From: DASZQL01 sp964391865
Lineage (GTDB): Bacteria; Planctomycetota; Phycisphaerae; Phycisphaerales; UBA1924
Direction of reading: 5' to 3'
DNA length: 64,000 nucleotides
Assembly (NCBI GenBank): GCA_964391865.1
Contig: CAYMNQ010000003.1
Coordinates: forward strand, 447,095 to 511,094
The position numbers and the translations under genes are program-made. Position 1 is the first letter of the stretch, and the number at the start of each line of letters is the position of its first letter. Positions 44,291 to 53,308 of the stretch are shown here, in pieces. The notes below the pieces were generated by a model. It had not been told where the DNA came from and ran no database searches. It was given only the letters and a program-made list of their open reading frames with translations.

Positions 44291-45421
44291 TCAGGGCTTG
44301 GTCGGGCGCGTGTAACCCGACTTCTCAAGCACGGTACCGTCAAGAGTGTCGGTCAGATTCTCATCGTCCAAATTTGGAATGAAGGCCCCTTGGCCATATA
44401 ACTCAATTTCTTCATCGCTAAGTTTTTCACCGCGCGCAAGCTTTGCTTCAATTTCTTTGAGCCTTTCCAAAAGTTCATAAGCCCCTAATGCCAACGTTGC
44501 GAAATTACCGGTCTTTGCCACATCGAAATCAACAGGAGCGTTGTGATCTCGTTCTTTAGTTCCAAGCAGAGGATGCGCGCTTGCGACATGCAGGGCTGAA
44601 ATGATTCCCTTGCCAGAAGCCGAACGAGTAAAAATAGGCGAACCCGAGCCCTCCGCAATGTCACAATCATGCGACACAGAAGAAGATTTCTTTGCAGGAT
44701 CATTATTGTCGTAGTGTACACTTCGGAATCTGCAGTGTGTAGCTTTACCATCGGTCACGACGGCGCGAAACTCATAGGGAACACCGCCATTTTTCTCTTG
44801 GCCTTTGGGCAAGGGTGAAAAACTTGCAACATTGTAACTCTTGTCACTGACCTTAGCTTGGTTACGAAGATCTGCTTGGGCACTGGGGTGCTCAAGGTCC
44901 ATCCAACCTAAGCGCTCACCCACATGTTCTTCGCCTTTAGCGTCGTTTACAAAACCTAAGGTGGCGATGGCCCAATCGACTCCGTTAGCGCCTGTGGTTT
45001 CGTTTTCCCCAATCTTCTGGCTAAAAAAAGTTTTAGGTCGCCAAACTCGCTCGACATAGGCACTCACGACTTCGCCAGTCTTTGCGTTCCAAAATCGCAC
45101 AAGATGGGGGCGCCCTTGGGCGGAAAAACCATCACCACTGCCAGAAAAGCAATGTCCTGCGGTAAGAATTTTGTTCCTATCTACAAGTGTCGCCGTGCAG
45201 TCGCCCGAGACTGCACGCATAGCTCCCACTTGGGAAAAAGGAGGCTCCTTCGGAATGTTCTTTGAATCGAGTCTACTGTCCTCGCCAAATATGTTGCCAA
45301 GCCCCATCGCCGCCAGCAGCGCCGGCACGTGCCCATACACAAGCTGCCCCTGCGCGGCATAGTTCGCAAACGCGAACGCCGCGAAGCACAGCGCGATCAC
45401 GCTCATGAATCGGGTTCTCAT
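44291..45421 (-). CDS. Exported trypsin-like serine protease, low GC (probably acquired)
   Basis: 376 aa from the ATG at 45421; an ATG at 45406 is possible. A signal peptide (VIALCFAAFAFANYAAQ) is followed by a chymotrypsin-fold domain with the triad His90 (LTAGHC), Asp149 (GVDWAIATLG) and Ser261 (EGSGSPIF). Paired Cys are at 75/91 and 230/253. The C terminus is a charged helix (LLERLKEIEAKLARGEKLSDEEIELY). From about 44335 to 45290 the GC content is near 45% by eye, against well over 60% on both sides. The signal-peptide part and the last few codons remain GC-rich. A 47-bp direct repeat flanks the gene. Its own target is unknown. Confidence 0.88.
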   Translation of the reverse strand: MRTRFMSVIALCFAAFAFANYAAQGQLVYGHVPALLAAMGLGNIFGEDSRLDSKNIPKEPPFSQVGAMRAVSGDCTATLVDRNKILTAGHCFSGSGDGFSAQGRPHLVRFWNAKTGEVVSAYVERVWRPKTFFSQKIGENETTGANGVDWAIATLGFVNDAKGEEHVGERLGWMDLEHPSAQADLRNQAKVSDKSYNVASFSPLPKGQEKNGGVPYEFRAVVTDGKATHCRFRSVHYDNNDPAKKSSSVSHDCDIAEGSGSPIFTRSASGKGIISALHVASAHPLLGTKERDHNAPVDFDVAKTGNFATLALGAYELLERLKEIEAKLARGEKLSDEEIELYGQGAFIPNLDDENLTDTLDGTVLEKSGYTRPTKP

Positions 45422-45573
45422 GGCTCGAACGACTCCGACCGCAGAAATCAAGGGCATTACTGCGCCCGGACCAAAGAGGACATGCCGTCCCCAAGCGCGC
45501 AAAAACAACCCAAGCAGAATACCGCTCAACCCCGACACCGCCACCAAAAGCCGTCAGAAACCCCCCGCGCGGC

Positions 45574-45620
45574 TCACCCTCTCGGCGGCGGCGCAAACCG
45601 CCGAGGACGATCGCCCCCCG
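45574..45620 (+). repeat. 47-bp direct repeat, right copy
   Basis: This copy forms the last 47 bases of the RNase Z-like gene, including its stop codon. It differs from 44226-44272 at two positions. A short palindrome (CTCGGCGG ... CCGCCGAG) lies inside both copies. Confidence 0.85.
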
Positions 45621-46749
45621 GCCCGCCCGGTCCGCCAGCGCCGGGTCCACCCGGTCCACCAGACGGCCCATCCCGCGGCGGCCCGCTCCGCGGCGGTCCA
45701 CCAAAACCACGCCCCCCGCCTCCCCCGCCCGGCGGTCCACCCCGACCCCCGCCCGGAGGCCCACCCCGCGGCGGGCCGAAGCCCCGACCCGGCGGGCGCT
45801 GGCCCGGCGGGATCGGCGGCGGCGCGCCCGTCCGCTCTGCTTCGATGCACTCGGCTTCGTACGCCTGCTTCTCGTACCGCATCGAGTTGTTGCGGTGGTC
45901 CATCAGGAACTCCACCTTGTCGGCGAGCTCGTACTTCAGCTTCGTGCGCAGGTGCTTCTTCGCTTCGATCACGTTCGAGCGGCGCGACAGGTGCGTCAGC
46001 ACCAGCTTCTGGCACTCCAGCACGCGCAGCCACTCCGCGATGTCATCAAGGTGCATGTGCTTGCCGACCTTCGCCCGCTCCTTGTGGTCCGGCTCCGTGA
46101 AGGTGCACTCGCAGATCACGATCTGCGCCTTCCGCACGTCCTCGCGGATCAGCGGCGGGCCGGGCTGCGTGTCGCCCAAATACGCCACCAGCGGCACCTC
46201 AAGGATGCGCGTGATATCGACGCCCTTGTCCTTCAGCTCGCGCAGCTTTTCCTGCGGCAACTCGTAGTACTCGGGCTTCAGCTTGCTCCGCCGCTCGAAG
46301 ATGACGTACCCCGCTGACGGGCAGGTGTGCTCGACCTCGAACATGCGGAGGAAGATGTTGTTCTTGATCTCGTACGTCTGGTCGGTTTCCATCTCGACCA
46401 GCTCGAAGGGCGTGCGCTGCTGCTCGAGGTCGACGTACCCCTCCATCATCCGCCGGATGGCGGGGGCGATAGTCTTCGGCGCCGCGATCACGCCCGGGCC
46501 CATGCCCTGGAAGTGCCGCTGCGAGCAGTAGTACGCCAGCCCGCCGATGTGGTCCATGTGCCCGTGGCTGATCGCGGCGATCTTGCTCGACAAGACCGCG
46601 CGCGGGCACACGCCCATGTCGAAGCACACATCAAGCTCCGGCACCTGCACGCACGTCGCCTCGCCGGCGATGCTCGTGCCCTGCACGCGGAAGGGCGGGA
46701 TGAACAGGAACCCGAGATTGCCCTCCTTGGGCGGGGGCTTGGGGATCAT
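45574..46749 (-). CDS. RNase Z-like metallo-beta-lactamase-fold protein with RGG-type tail
   Basis: 391 aa from the ATG at 46749, preceded by GGAGG at a 6-base spacing; a TTG two codons earlier is less likely. The metallo-beta-lactamase core shows ISHGHMDHIGGLAYYC (metal-binding HxHxDH), EVEHTCPSAGYVIFER, YLGDT and VLTHLSRR. It most resembles the ribonuclease Z/ElaC group, but the usual exosite is not obvious. The last 75 residues or so are an unstructured Gly/Pro/Arg tail with RGFGPPRGGPPGGGRGG-type motifs, like RGG RNA-binding boxes. A role in RNA processing is inferred. Its 3' end is one copy of the 47-bp direct repeat. Confidence 0.85.
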   Translation of the reverse strand: MIPKPPPKEGNLGFLFIPPFRVQGTSIAGEATCVQVPELDVCFDMGVCPRAVLSSKIAAISHGHMDHIGGLAYYCSQRHFQGMGPGVIAAPKTIAPAIRRMMEGYVDLEQQRTPFELVEMETDQTYEIKNNIFLRMFEVEHTCPSAGYVIFERRSKLKPEYYELPQEKLRELKDKGVDITRILEVPLVAYLGDTQPGPPLIREDVRKAQIVICECTFTEPDHKERAKVGKHMHLDDIAEWLRVLECQKLVLTHLSRRSNVIEAKKHLRTKLKYELADKVEFLMDHRNNSMRYEKQAYEAECIEAERTGAPPPIPPGQRPPGRGFGPPRGGPPGGGRGGPPGGGGGGRGFGGPPRSGPPRDGPSGGPGGPGAGGPGGPGGDRPRRFAPPPRG

Positions 46750-47015
46750 CGGCAACCTCCACGGACCGGATGTTCTCCGGGCCTGGCTGAAACGACTCTC
46801 ACGCGGAACGCCAGACTGTCGCCCTTCATCCTACCCTCTTCAAGCCCCGCCGTGGCGATGATCCTGACAATCACACCCCTCTTTGACGATTTCCCGCCCC
46901 TCCGGGGTAGCCGAGGGCGGTCCCATTGCCGACAATCACCCGTGGGATTCGACCATCAGTCGTCCTCCCGCCCGCCCGCCCCAACCACGCCCCGCCGGCG
47001 CGGTAGGAGTATCTG

Positions 47016-50000
47016 GTGACGCACGCCCCCGAAGACACGCATAGCCCCCGCGAAACCCACGGCGAGTTGGTCGCGCCCATCGTCCGCGCGCTCCGCTCCA
47101 TCCGCGCGCGGGCCCGCACCATTCTGGTCGGTGCGCGGGCCGCCAAGATCATCGCCGTCACGCTCTTCATCGTCATCGCCGCCGGGCTCGTGGATTCGGT
47201 GTTGCGCACGCCCGGCTGGCTGCGCATCGTGCTGTGGCTCATCGGTCTCGGTGCGCTGATCGTGGGTTCATGGCGGCTGCTGCGCCCGGCGCTTGCGTTC
47301 AAACCCTCGCTCACCGAGATCGCGCTGCGCCTTGAGCGCGCGCGCCCGGAGTTGAAGGGCACGCTCGCCAGCGCGCTCGACTTCTCCAAGACCGGCGGGC
47401 CGACCGCGGCGGAGCACCCGATGACCCGCGCGCTGGAAGCGCACGTGGTCACCGCCGCCGCCCGCGCCTGGCAATCCACCGGGCGCGAGGTGCTGGATGA
47501 TTCGCTCCGAACGGTGCGCCTGCGCCGCGGGCTGGCGTACATCGCCGCGGGCCTCGCCGCCGCCGCCGGTTTGTATTTCGCATCGCCCGCCATGTGGACG
47601 ATCGGCGCGCAGCGAGTGCTCCTGCCTTGGACCGGCGCGCAGTGGCCCAAGCGCACCGGCGTCTACGACCTGACGAGCACGAACGTCCACCCGCTCGGCG
47701 CCGCCCTCCCGCTCCAGGCGGCGGTGAAGCTGCGCCGGGGCGAGCCGAACGACAAGACCTACGCCGCCGTCCGCTACCGCACCATCACGCGCGACGCGGC
47801 GGGCGAGCGCGCCGGGCCCGAGCGGCGCGAACTGCTCACCTGGCAGAACCGCGAAGCGGAAGCGCCCACCGAACCCGGCGAGCCCATCCGTCGCGGACAG
47901 CTCTTCGAGCGCCTCATCGAACCCGCCGGCAGCGCCGTCGAGTACCGCTTCGAAACCGATGACGACCAGACCGACTGGCGCCGCGTCGAACTCGTCGAGC
48001 CGCCCAGAGTCATCGAAGCCCGCGCGACCATCACGCCGCCGGAATACGCCAGAGCAATCTCAAATCTCAAATCTCAAATATCAAATGAAGCATCGCCGGA
48101 GCGCGCGGGCGGCGTCGATACGTCGCGTGAGTCTCATGGGTCTGATACTCCCAACGATCCCGCCGCCGACGACGGCATCATCCACGCCGATCTCGGCCCC
48201 GGCACCGACGACCGCGCGCTCGCCCCGGCGGCGCTCGAAGGCTCGCTCGTCGAACTCTCGATCACGCTGAACAAGCCCGTCGAGCCGCCGACGGAACTCA
48301 TCGAAGCCATCCGCGCCAGCGAAGCCGCCGAAGCGGGCACGCCGGTCCGCCTCGAACAGCGCGCCGAGCGATGGACCATCTCATGGACGCTGCGCCAGAG
48401 CGCCCGCCTGCCCATGCGCCTCATCGACGAGCACGGCATCGAATCGCCCGACGAAGCCGCCTACCGCTTCGAAGCCGCCGCCGACCGCCCCGCCAGCGCG
48501 ACCATCACCGAGCCGTCGAGCGACCGCACGGTGCTGCCGACCGCGAGGGTGCGCGTCGTCGCCGAGGGGCGCGATGATGTGGGTTTGTCGAACGTGTCGC
48601 TCGAGCGCGCGCACTGGACGCCCGCCGCGCGCCCCGGCAGCCAGCCCAGCGGGCCCGGCGGCGCGATGGAGCCGTCCGGCGAACCATCGCTCGCGGCCAC
48701 GCAAGACATCGCCGGCGATCGCACCGCAGCCGTCGAGACCACCCTCGAACTCAGCACCCTCGACCTCAAGCCCGGCGACGAGCTGCGCCTCACCGCGCTG
48801 GCGCGCGACCTCTTCGCTTTCGAAGGAAAGTCACGCGACGCCACCCGTTCCGCCCCGCGACTGCTCCGCATCATCAGCGAAGAACAGTTCGTCGAGGAGC
48901 TCCGCAAGCAGCTCGCCGAGGTGCGCCAGTCCGCCATCCGCGTGGATGAGCAGCAGGAAAAACTCCGAGAGCGCACCGAACAGTCCGGCGCCGACCGGCA
49001 GAACCGGCGCGGGCAGGGGCAGATCAGCGAGCGCCTCGCGCGCACACGCGACGCGGTGCAGCGACTGATCCAACGCGCCGAAGAGAACAACCTCGCCGAC
49101 GATGCGCTGCAGGACTTGCTCGGCGGCGCGAGCGAGGCGCTGACCAACGCCGGGCAGGCGTCGAGCCGAGCGGCGAAGGCGCTCGACGAAGCGGGCGAAC
49201 GAGCCGCTCGTTCGCCACCGCGCGAAGAGAAGCCGCGAACACCGGGCGAATCGCCGAACACGCCGGACAGCGACTCGAAGCGCGATGGCGAATCGAATGA
49301 AACCCCCGCCGGCGAGCCATCATCAGACAGTCCATCGGACAAACCCAGCGGCTCGCCGCAGAGTGCCGAGAGCGGTCGGAGCGGCCAGAGCGGTCAGTCG
49401 GGTGAGTCTGGCCAATCAGGTCAATCGGGCCAGTCATCGCCGCAGCAGCCGCAGAAGCCGGGCGAATCGCCCACCAAGCCAAGCGAACCGCGAGCGGATG
49501 ATGAGCGCGATGAGAAGTCAGAACCATCCGATGCCGCCGACCCCGCCGACGCCGTCCCGCTCGATGAGAAGTCGCGAGAGGAAGTCGCGCAGGCGCAGGA
49601 GCGCGTGAAAGAGGAACTCGGGCAGCTCATCGAAATGCTCGACCGCGGCGAGGACAATTGGGTCGTCAAGAACACCATCGAACGCCTCGCCCGCGAGCAG
49701 CGCGAACTGCAGGAGCAGACCCGCCGCACCGGAGCGCGCACCGCCGGCCGCTCGCCCGAAGAACTCTCCCAGCAGGAGCGCAGCGAACTCCAGCAGATCG
49801 CCGAGAAACAGGAGCAGCTCGCCAACGCCGCCAAGCGCCTCGAACAGGACATGAAGCAGCGCGAGCAGGCGCTCCGCGAGAAGGACCCCGCCTCCGCCGC
49901 CGGGATGGCCCAGGCGCGCCAGCGCCTTGAGCGCGAGCAGGTCGCCCAGCAGATGCAGAACGCCGGGCAGAGCGCCCAGCAGAACCAGACCTCCACCGCC

Positions 50001-51182
50001 CAGCAGCAGCAGCAGCAGGCCGCCCAGTCGCTCGAGCAGATGCTCCAGGACATGGAAGAAAGCCAGAAAGCCCGCGACGAGCAGCTCAAGCGCATGCTCG
50101 CGAGCATCATCGAAACGATCGAAGGGCTCGTCCAGCAGCAGACGCAGGAACTCGCCCGCCTCGACGCCGCGGCGGAGAATCAGGCAGCCCTCCGCGCGCT
50201 CGATCAGGGCATGATCCGCATGAACCAGAACACGCTGGCGGCGGTGGACACCATCCGCGCCGCCGGACCCGAAGCCGCAGCGATCGGTTCGTTCGTCAGC
50301 CGCGCCGCCGACGCGCAGCAGCGCGCCATCCGCGAACTCCGCCCCGCCGCGGGCGATGACATCAAGCCCGCCGAGGTTCGCACGCACGAGAACCAGAGCC
50401 TCGAATTCCTCAAACAGGCCCTCGCGAAAGCGCAGGAAAGCAAGGACGACGCCGAGGAGCGCGAGCAGCGCCGCAAGATGGCGGAACTGAAGCAGTTCTA
50501 CCGGCAGATGCTCGAGCAACAGGTCGCGCTCCGCGCCGAGACCGAGCCGTTCACCAAAATCGCCGACCTCTCGCGCCGCGACCGCGTCCTCGTCCGCAAG
50601 CTGGGCGAGCGCCAAGCGGAGATCCGCGCGGAGATCAAAGCGCTCCTCGAAAAGACCAAGGAACTCACCGAAGCCAAGGTCTTCGAGCACGCGCACCAGT
50701 CGCTCGATCGGCACCTCGACCGCGCCGTCGGTTCGCTCGCCGACGCCAAGCCCGCCGGCTCCCTCCGCCCGCAGGACCAAGCGATCGGCGTGCTCAAGGG
50801 CATCCTCGAAGCGCTCACCGACCCGAAGGACGACCAGAAGTTCAGCGAACAGCAGTCCGCCAGCAGCGGCGGCGGGGGCGGCGCGCAGGGTGAGCAGCCC
50901 CTCATCCCACCCGCCAAAGAACTGCGTCTCCTCAAAGGCCTGATGACCGACCTCGCGGAGCAAACCAGCACGCTCAGCAACGAAGAGAAGCCCGACGACG
51001 CCGCGCTCAACGAACTGGGCGACGAACACCGCCGACTGACCGACATCGCGCAGGGCCTCATCGAACGCCTCGAACGCCGCCCCGCCCCCACGCTGCCCCA
51101 GCCGGGGGCCGAGCCGCCGGTGCCCGAGCCGAAAGAACCAGGACCGGGGGAACCGGCGGAACCAAAGGAACCCGACGCATGA
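47016..51182 (+). CDS. DUF4175-like giant coiled-coil membrane protein
   Basis: 1388 aa from the GTG at 47016, with AGGAG six bases upstream. Two TM helices lie at about 43-60 and 68-87. An extracytoplasmic beta-rich region follows (about 200-620). A Ser/Gly/Gln low-complexity stretch (about 770-815, SGQSGQSGESGQSGQ) comes next. The rest is mainly long charged coiled coils rich in Gln, Glu and Arg. The architecture matches the DUF4175/TIGR02302-like family. Residues about 347-359 (AISNLKSQISNEAS) come from an in-frame TCAAATCTCAAATC repeat. It overlaps the next gene by ATGA. A scaffold or envelope-tethering role is a guess from shape. Confidence 0.82.
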   Translation: MTHAPEDTHSPRETHGELVAPIVRALRSIRARARTILVGARAAKIIAVTLFIVIAAGLVDSVLRTPGWLRIVLWLIGLGALIVGSWRLLRPALAFKPSLTEIALRLERARPELKGTLASALDFSKTGGPTAAEHPMTRALEAHVVTAAARAWQSTGREVLDDSLRTVRLRRGLAYIAAGLAAAAGLYFASPAMWTIGAQRVLLPWTGAQWPKRTGVYDLTSTNVHPLGAALPLQAAVKLRRGEPNDKTYAAVRYRTITRDAAGERAGPERRELLTWQNREAEAPTEPGEPIRRGQLFERLIEPAGSAVEYRFETDDDQTDWRRVELVEPPRVIEARATITPPEYARAISNLKSQISNEASPERAGGVDTSRESHGSDTPNDPAADDGIIHADLGPGTDDRALAPAALEGSLVELSITLNKPVEPPTELIEAIRASEAAEAGTPVRLEQRAERWTISWTLRQSARLPMRLIDEHGIESPDEAAYRFEAAADRPASATITEPSSDRTVLPTARVRVVAEGRDDVGLSNVSLERAHWTPAARPGSQPSGPGGAMEPSGEPSLAATQDIAGDRTAAVETTLELSTLDLKPGDELRLTALARDLFAFEGKSRDATRSAPRLLRIISEEQFVEELRKQLAEVRQSAIRVDEQQEKLRERTEQSGADRQNRRGQGQISERLARTRDAVQRLIQRAEENNLADDALQDLLGGASEALTNAGQASSRAAKALDEAGERAARSPPREEKPRTPGESPNTPDSDSKRDGESNETPAGEPSSDSPSDKPSGSPQSAESGRSGQSGQSGESGQSGQSGQSSPQQPQKPGESPTKPSEPRADDERDEKSEPSDAADPADAVPLDEKSREEVAQAQERVKEELGQLIEMLDRGEDNWVVKNTIERLAREQRELQEQTRRTGARTAGRSPEELSQQERSELQQIAEKQEQLANAAKRLEQDMKQREQALREKDPASAAGMAQARQRLEREQVAQQMQNAGQSAQQNQTSTAQQQQQQAAQSLEQMLQDMEESQKARDEQLKRMLASIIETIEGLVQQQTQELARLDAAAENQAALRALDQGMIRMNQNTLAAVDTIRAAGPEAAAIGSFVSRAADAQQRAIRELRPAAGDDIKPAEVRTHENQSLEFLKQALAKAQESKDDAEEREQRRKMAELKQFYRQMLEQQVALRAETEPFTKIADLSRRDRVLVRKLGERQAEIRAEIKALLEKTKELTEAKVFEHAHQSLDRHLDRAVGSLADAKPAGSLRPQDQAIGVLKGILEALTDPKDDQKFSEQQSASSGGGGGAQGEQPLIPPAKELRLLKGLMTDLAEQTSTLSNEEKPDDAALNELGDEHRRLTDIAQGLIERLERRPAPTLPQPGAEPPVPEPKEPGPGEPAEPKEPDA
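48056..48090. repeat. In-frame AATCTCAAATCTCAA repeat inside the coiled-coil gene
   Basis: Three and a half copies of TCAAATC(T) lie inside otherwise GC-rich coding sequence and add about 12 residues (ISNLKSQISNE) without breaking the frame. The reverse complement of the same word appears in frame in the gene at 1-2325. Confidence 0.8.
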
Positions 51183-52042
51183 GAGCGCCCGTCACGAACA
51201 AGAACGTGCCACGACAATCCGGTTCCTCCGGAATGTCGTGCCTCGGTGCTGCGGGCGCGTCACGCGCGACGCACGACAATTCTCAGAGCAGAATTGTCGT
51301 GGCACGGGGTTGCGCCGCTCTCGCGCTCGCCGCGTCATCCCTCATCGCGCCCGCATCACTCGCCCAGCAACCCTCCGCCGACCCGCCCAAAGATCAACAA
51401 CCCGCGACTCCCCCCGCAAAGCCCGAGGGCGAAAAATCCCCCTCCCTCGACGAGCTCCTCGGCATCACCAAGCCCGGCGACAAGAAGCCCGACGCCGCCC
51501 CGCCCGCCGAGGGCCAACCAACCACGCCCGACGATCCCTCGAAGCAGGAGCTCGACCGCAAACTCTCCGCCGAAGAAGCCGCGAACGCCTTCCGCGAAGC
51601 GATCCAGCAGATGGGCGAGACGACCGACCGCATCTCAAAGTCGCGCGACGTCGGCATCGTCACCCAGCGCCTGCAGCAGGAAGTCATCCGCAAGCTCGAC
51701 ATGCTGGTGAAGAACCAGCAGAACCAATCCTCCTCATCAAGCAGCAGCTCATCCTCGCAGAGCCAGGGCGGGCAGCAGCAACAGCAGCCGAACCAGCCCA
51801 GCAGCGGCGGCGGCAAGGGCGAGGCGCAGGCCGGGCAGGGCGAGAACAAGGGCGAAGCCATGCCGCCCGCGATGCAGCAGCCGCAGCCGAGGGCCGTGCT
51901 CGATTCCGCCCGCGCCGCGTGGGGCTCGCTCCCCGAGCGCGTCCGCGAGATGCTCCTGCAAGGCTCGAACGACTACTTCAGCTCTTTCTACGAACGCATG
52001 ACCGAGGAGTACTACAAGAAGCTCGCCGAGCGCGAGAAATAA
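51179..52042 (+). CDS. Exported Gln/Ser-rich protein with an element-encoded N terminus
   Basis: 287 aa from the ATG at 51179, overlapping the previous stop in ATGA. The signal-peptide core (CAALALAASSLIAPASLAQQ) begins only at about residue 45. The first 43 codons are largely a cruciform element (51205-51306), so the n-region is unusually long. The mature part has a Pro/Lys-rich start, a helix (AEEAANAFREAIQQMGETTDRISKSRDVG), a Ser/Gln-rich stretch (about 182-215) and a C-terminal helix ending RMTEEYYKKLAEREK. I do not recognise a family. It sits in an operon-like series with the coiled-coil protein and the next two exported proteins. Confidence 0.78.
   Translation: MRAPVTNKNVPRQSGSSGMSCLGAAGASRATHDNSQSRIVVARGCAALALAASSLIAPASLAQQPSADPPKDQQPATPPAKPEGEKSPSLDELLGITKPGDKKPDAAPPAEGQPTTPDDPSKQELDRKLSAEEAANAFREAIQQMGETTDRISKSRDVGIVTQRLQQEVIRKLDMLVKNQQNQSSSSSSSSSSQSQGGQQQQQPNQPSSGGGKGEAQAGQGENKGEAMPPAMQQPQPRAVLDSARAAWGSLPERVREMLLQGSNDYFSSFYERMTEEYYKKLAEREK
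51205..51306. repeat. Two-hairpin cruciform element, copy B (inside coding sequence)
   Basis: The outer stem CGTGCCACGACAAT / ATTGTCGTGGCACG (14 bp, perfect) encloses a hairpin at 51210-51240 (CACGACAATCCGG, one mismatch) and a perfect one at 51273-51300 (ACGACAATTCT / AGAATTGTCGT). The element is 102 bp, divisible by three, and keeps the frame of the gene at 51179. Confidence 0.88.
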
Positions 52043-52136
52043 TCGCGCGCCGGCGCACCTTCGCCGCGCCAACGAACGCACCCCCTCCCCCTCAGGGGGA
52101 GGGCGGGGGAGAGGGGCCGATGCCCCGTTGACCACC

Positions 52137-53261
52137 ATGACCACACGCCCACTCAAACCCGCACTGTTGCTCGGCGCATTCCTCGCCGCCCCCGCGCTCG
52201 CGCAGGAAGAAGCCCCGCCCCCGCCCCCCGCCGCTGCGGATTCCGGCGCCGGGGGGCGTCCGGACGGCGGGCAATCCGCCGAGAACGCCGCCCTCGCGAA
52301 CGAGATCACCCCGGAGCTCGACGCCGCCGTCACGAAGGGCCTCGCCGCCCTCGCGGCCCTGCAACTCGACGACGGCTCGTTCGACGCGCTCCGCTACGGC
52401 AAGAACTCGGGCATCACCGCCCTCGCCGGCATCGCCTTCATGGCCGACGGGCACCTCCCCGGGCGCGGCGACTACGGCCGCAACGTCGAGCGGTGCATCA
52501 ACTTCGTCATCAACTCCGCGAACGAAACCGGACTCATCGCCGCCGATAACACCCACGGCCCGATGTACGGCCACGGCTTCGCGGCGCTGTTCCTGGGTGA
52601 GGTCTACGGCATGACCGCCGGCGGGGGGGCCGGGGGCGACACCGTCCTCTCCGCGCGCATCTATGACGCGCTCGTCAAAGCCTGCCGGCTCATCGTGCAG
52701 ACTCAGAACAACGAGGGCGGCTGGCGCTACAACCCCGTGCCCAACGACGCCGACATCTCCGTCACCATCTGCCAGATCATGGCCCTCCGCAGCGCGCGCA
52801 ACGCCGGCATCGAAGTCCCCAAGTCCACCATCGACCGCGCCGTCGATTACGTCCGCCGCTGCCAGAATGCCGACGGCGGATTCCAATACCAACTCGGCCG
52901 CGGCGGGAGCGCCTGGCCGCGCACCGCCGCCGGAGTGTCCAGCCTCTTCTACGCCGGCATCTACCAGGACCAGGCAATCGACCGCGGCGTGAACTATCTC
53001 AACAGCACCGCCTTCCCAGGCTCGGGCCGCGCCGATATGACGCACTACTTCTACGGGCACTACTACGCCGTGCAGGCGATGTACCTCGCGGGCGGCAAGC
53101 CCTGGGCCGACTGGTGGCCCGCCATCCGGACCGAACTCCTCGCCAAACAGACGGATTCTGGGACGTGGGCCGACGATCACGCCGGTACCGCCTACGGCAC
53201 GGCCATGGCGCTCATTGTTCTCCAAATGCCCAAGCGATATCTGCCGATTTTCCAGAAGTAG
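52137..53261 (+). CDS. Exported prenyltransferase/squalene-cyclase-repeat protein
   Basis: 374 aa from the ATG at 52137; a TTG three codons upstream is possible, and neither has a clear ribosome binding site. A signal peptide (PALLLGAFLAAPALAQ) and a Pro-rich linker precede alpha/alpha-barrel repeats. These are marked by LAALQLDDGSFDALRYGKN, IVQTQNNEGGWRYNPVPND, RRCQNADGGFQYQLGRGG and QTDSGTWADDHAGTAYGTAMAL, each a QxxxGxW/F-type motif of the prenyltransferase/squalene oxidase repeat. Catalytic Asp-rich motifs of true cyclases are not seen, so a structural or binding role is likely. A palindromic CTCCCCCTCAGGGGGAG lies at about 52084-52101 before the gene. Confidence 0.85.
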   Translation: MTTRPLKPALLLGAFLAAPALAQEEAPPPPPAAADSGAGGRPDGGQSAENAALANEITPELDAAVTKGLAALAALQLDDGSFDALRYGKNSGITALAGIAFMADGHLPGRGDYGRNVERCINFVINSANETGLIAADNTHGPMYGHGFAALFLGEVYGMTAGGGAGGDTVLSARIYDALVKACRLIVQTQNNEGGWRYNPVPNDADISVTICQIMALRSARNAGIEVPKSTIDRAVDYVRRCQNADGGFQYQLGRGGSAWPRTAAGVSSLFYAGIYQDQAIDRGVNYLNSTAFPGSGRADMTHYFYGHYYAVQAMYLAGGKPWADWWPAIRTELLAKQTDSGTWADDHAGTAYGTAMALIVLQMPKRYLPIFQK

Positions 53262-53308
53262 AGCACGCCCCGCCCGCGTATTGTTATCGGTTCCTCGCGG
53301 AGATCACG

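Noticed and set aside
49518..51029. Minus-strand open frame of 503 codons, Leu/Phe/Val-rich
   Set aside because: It is the complement of coiled-coil Glu/Gln/Lys codons, which gives a Leu-rich shadow. No membrane topology makes sense.
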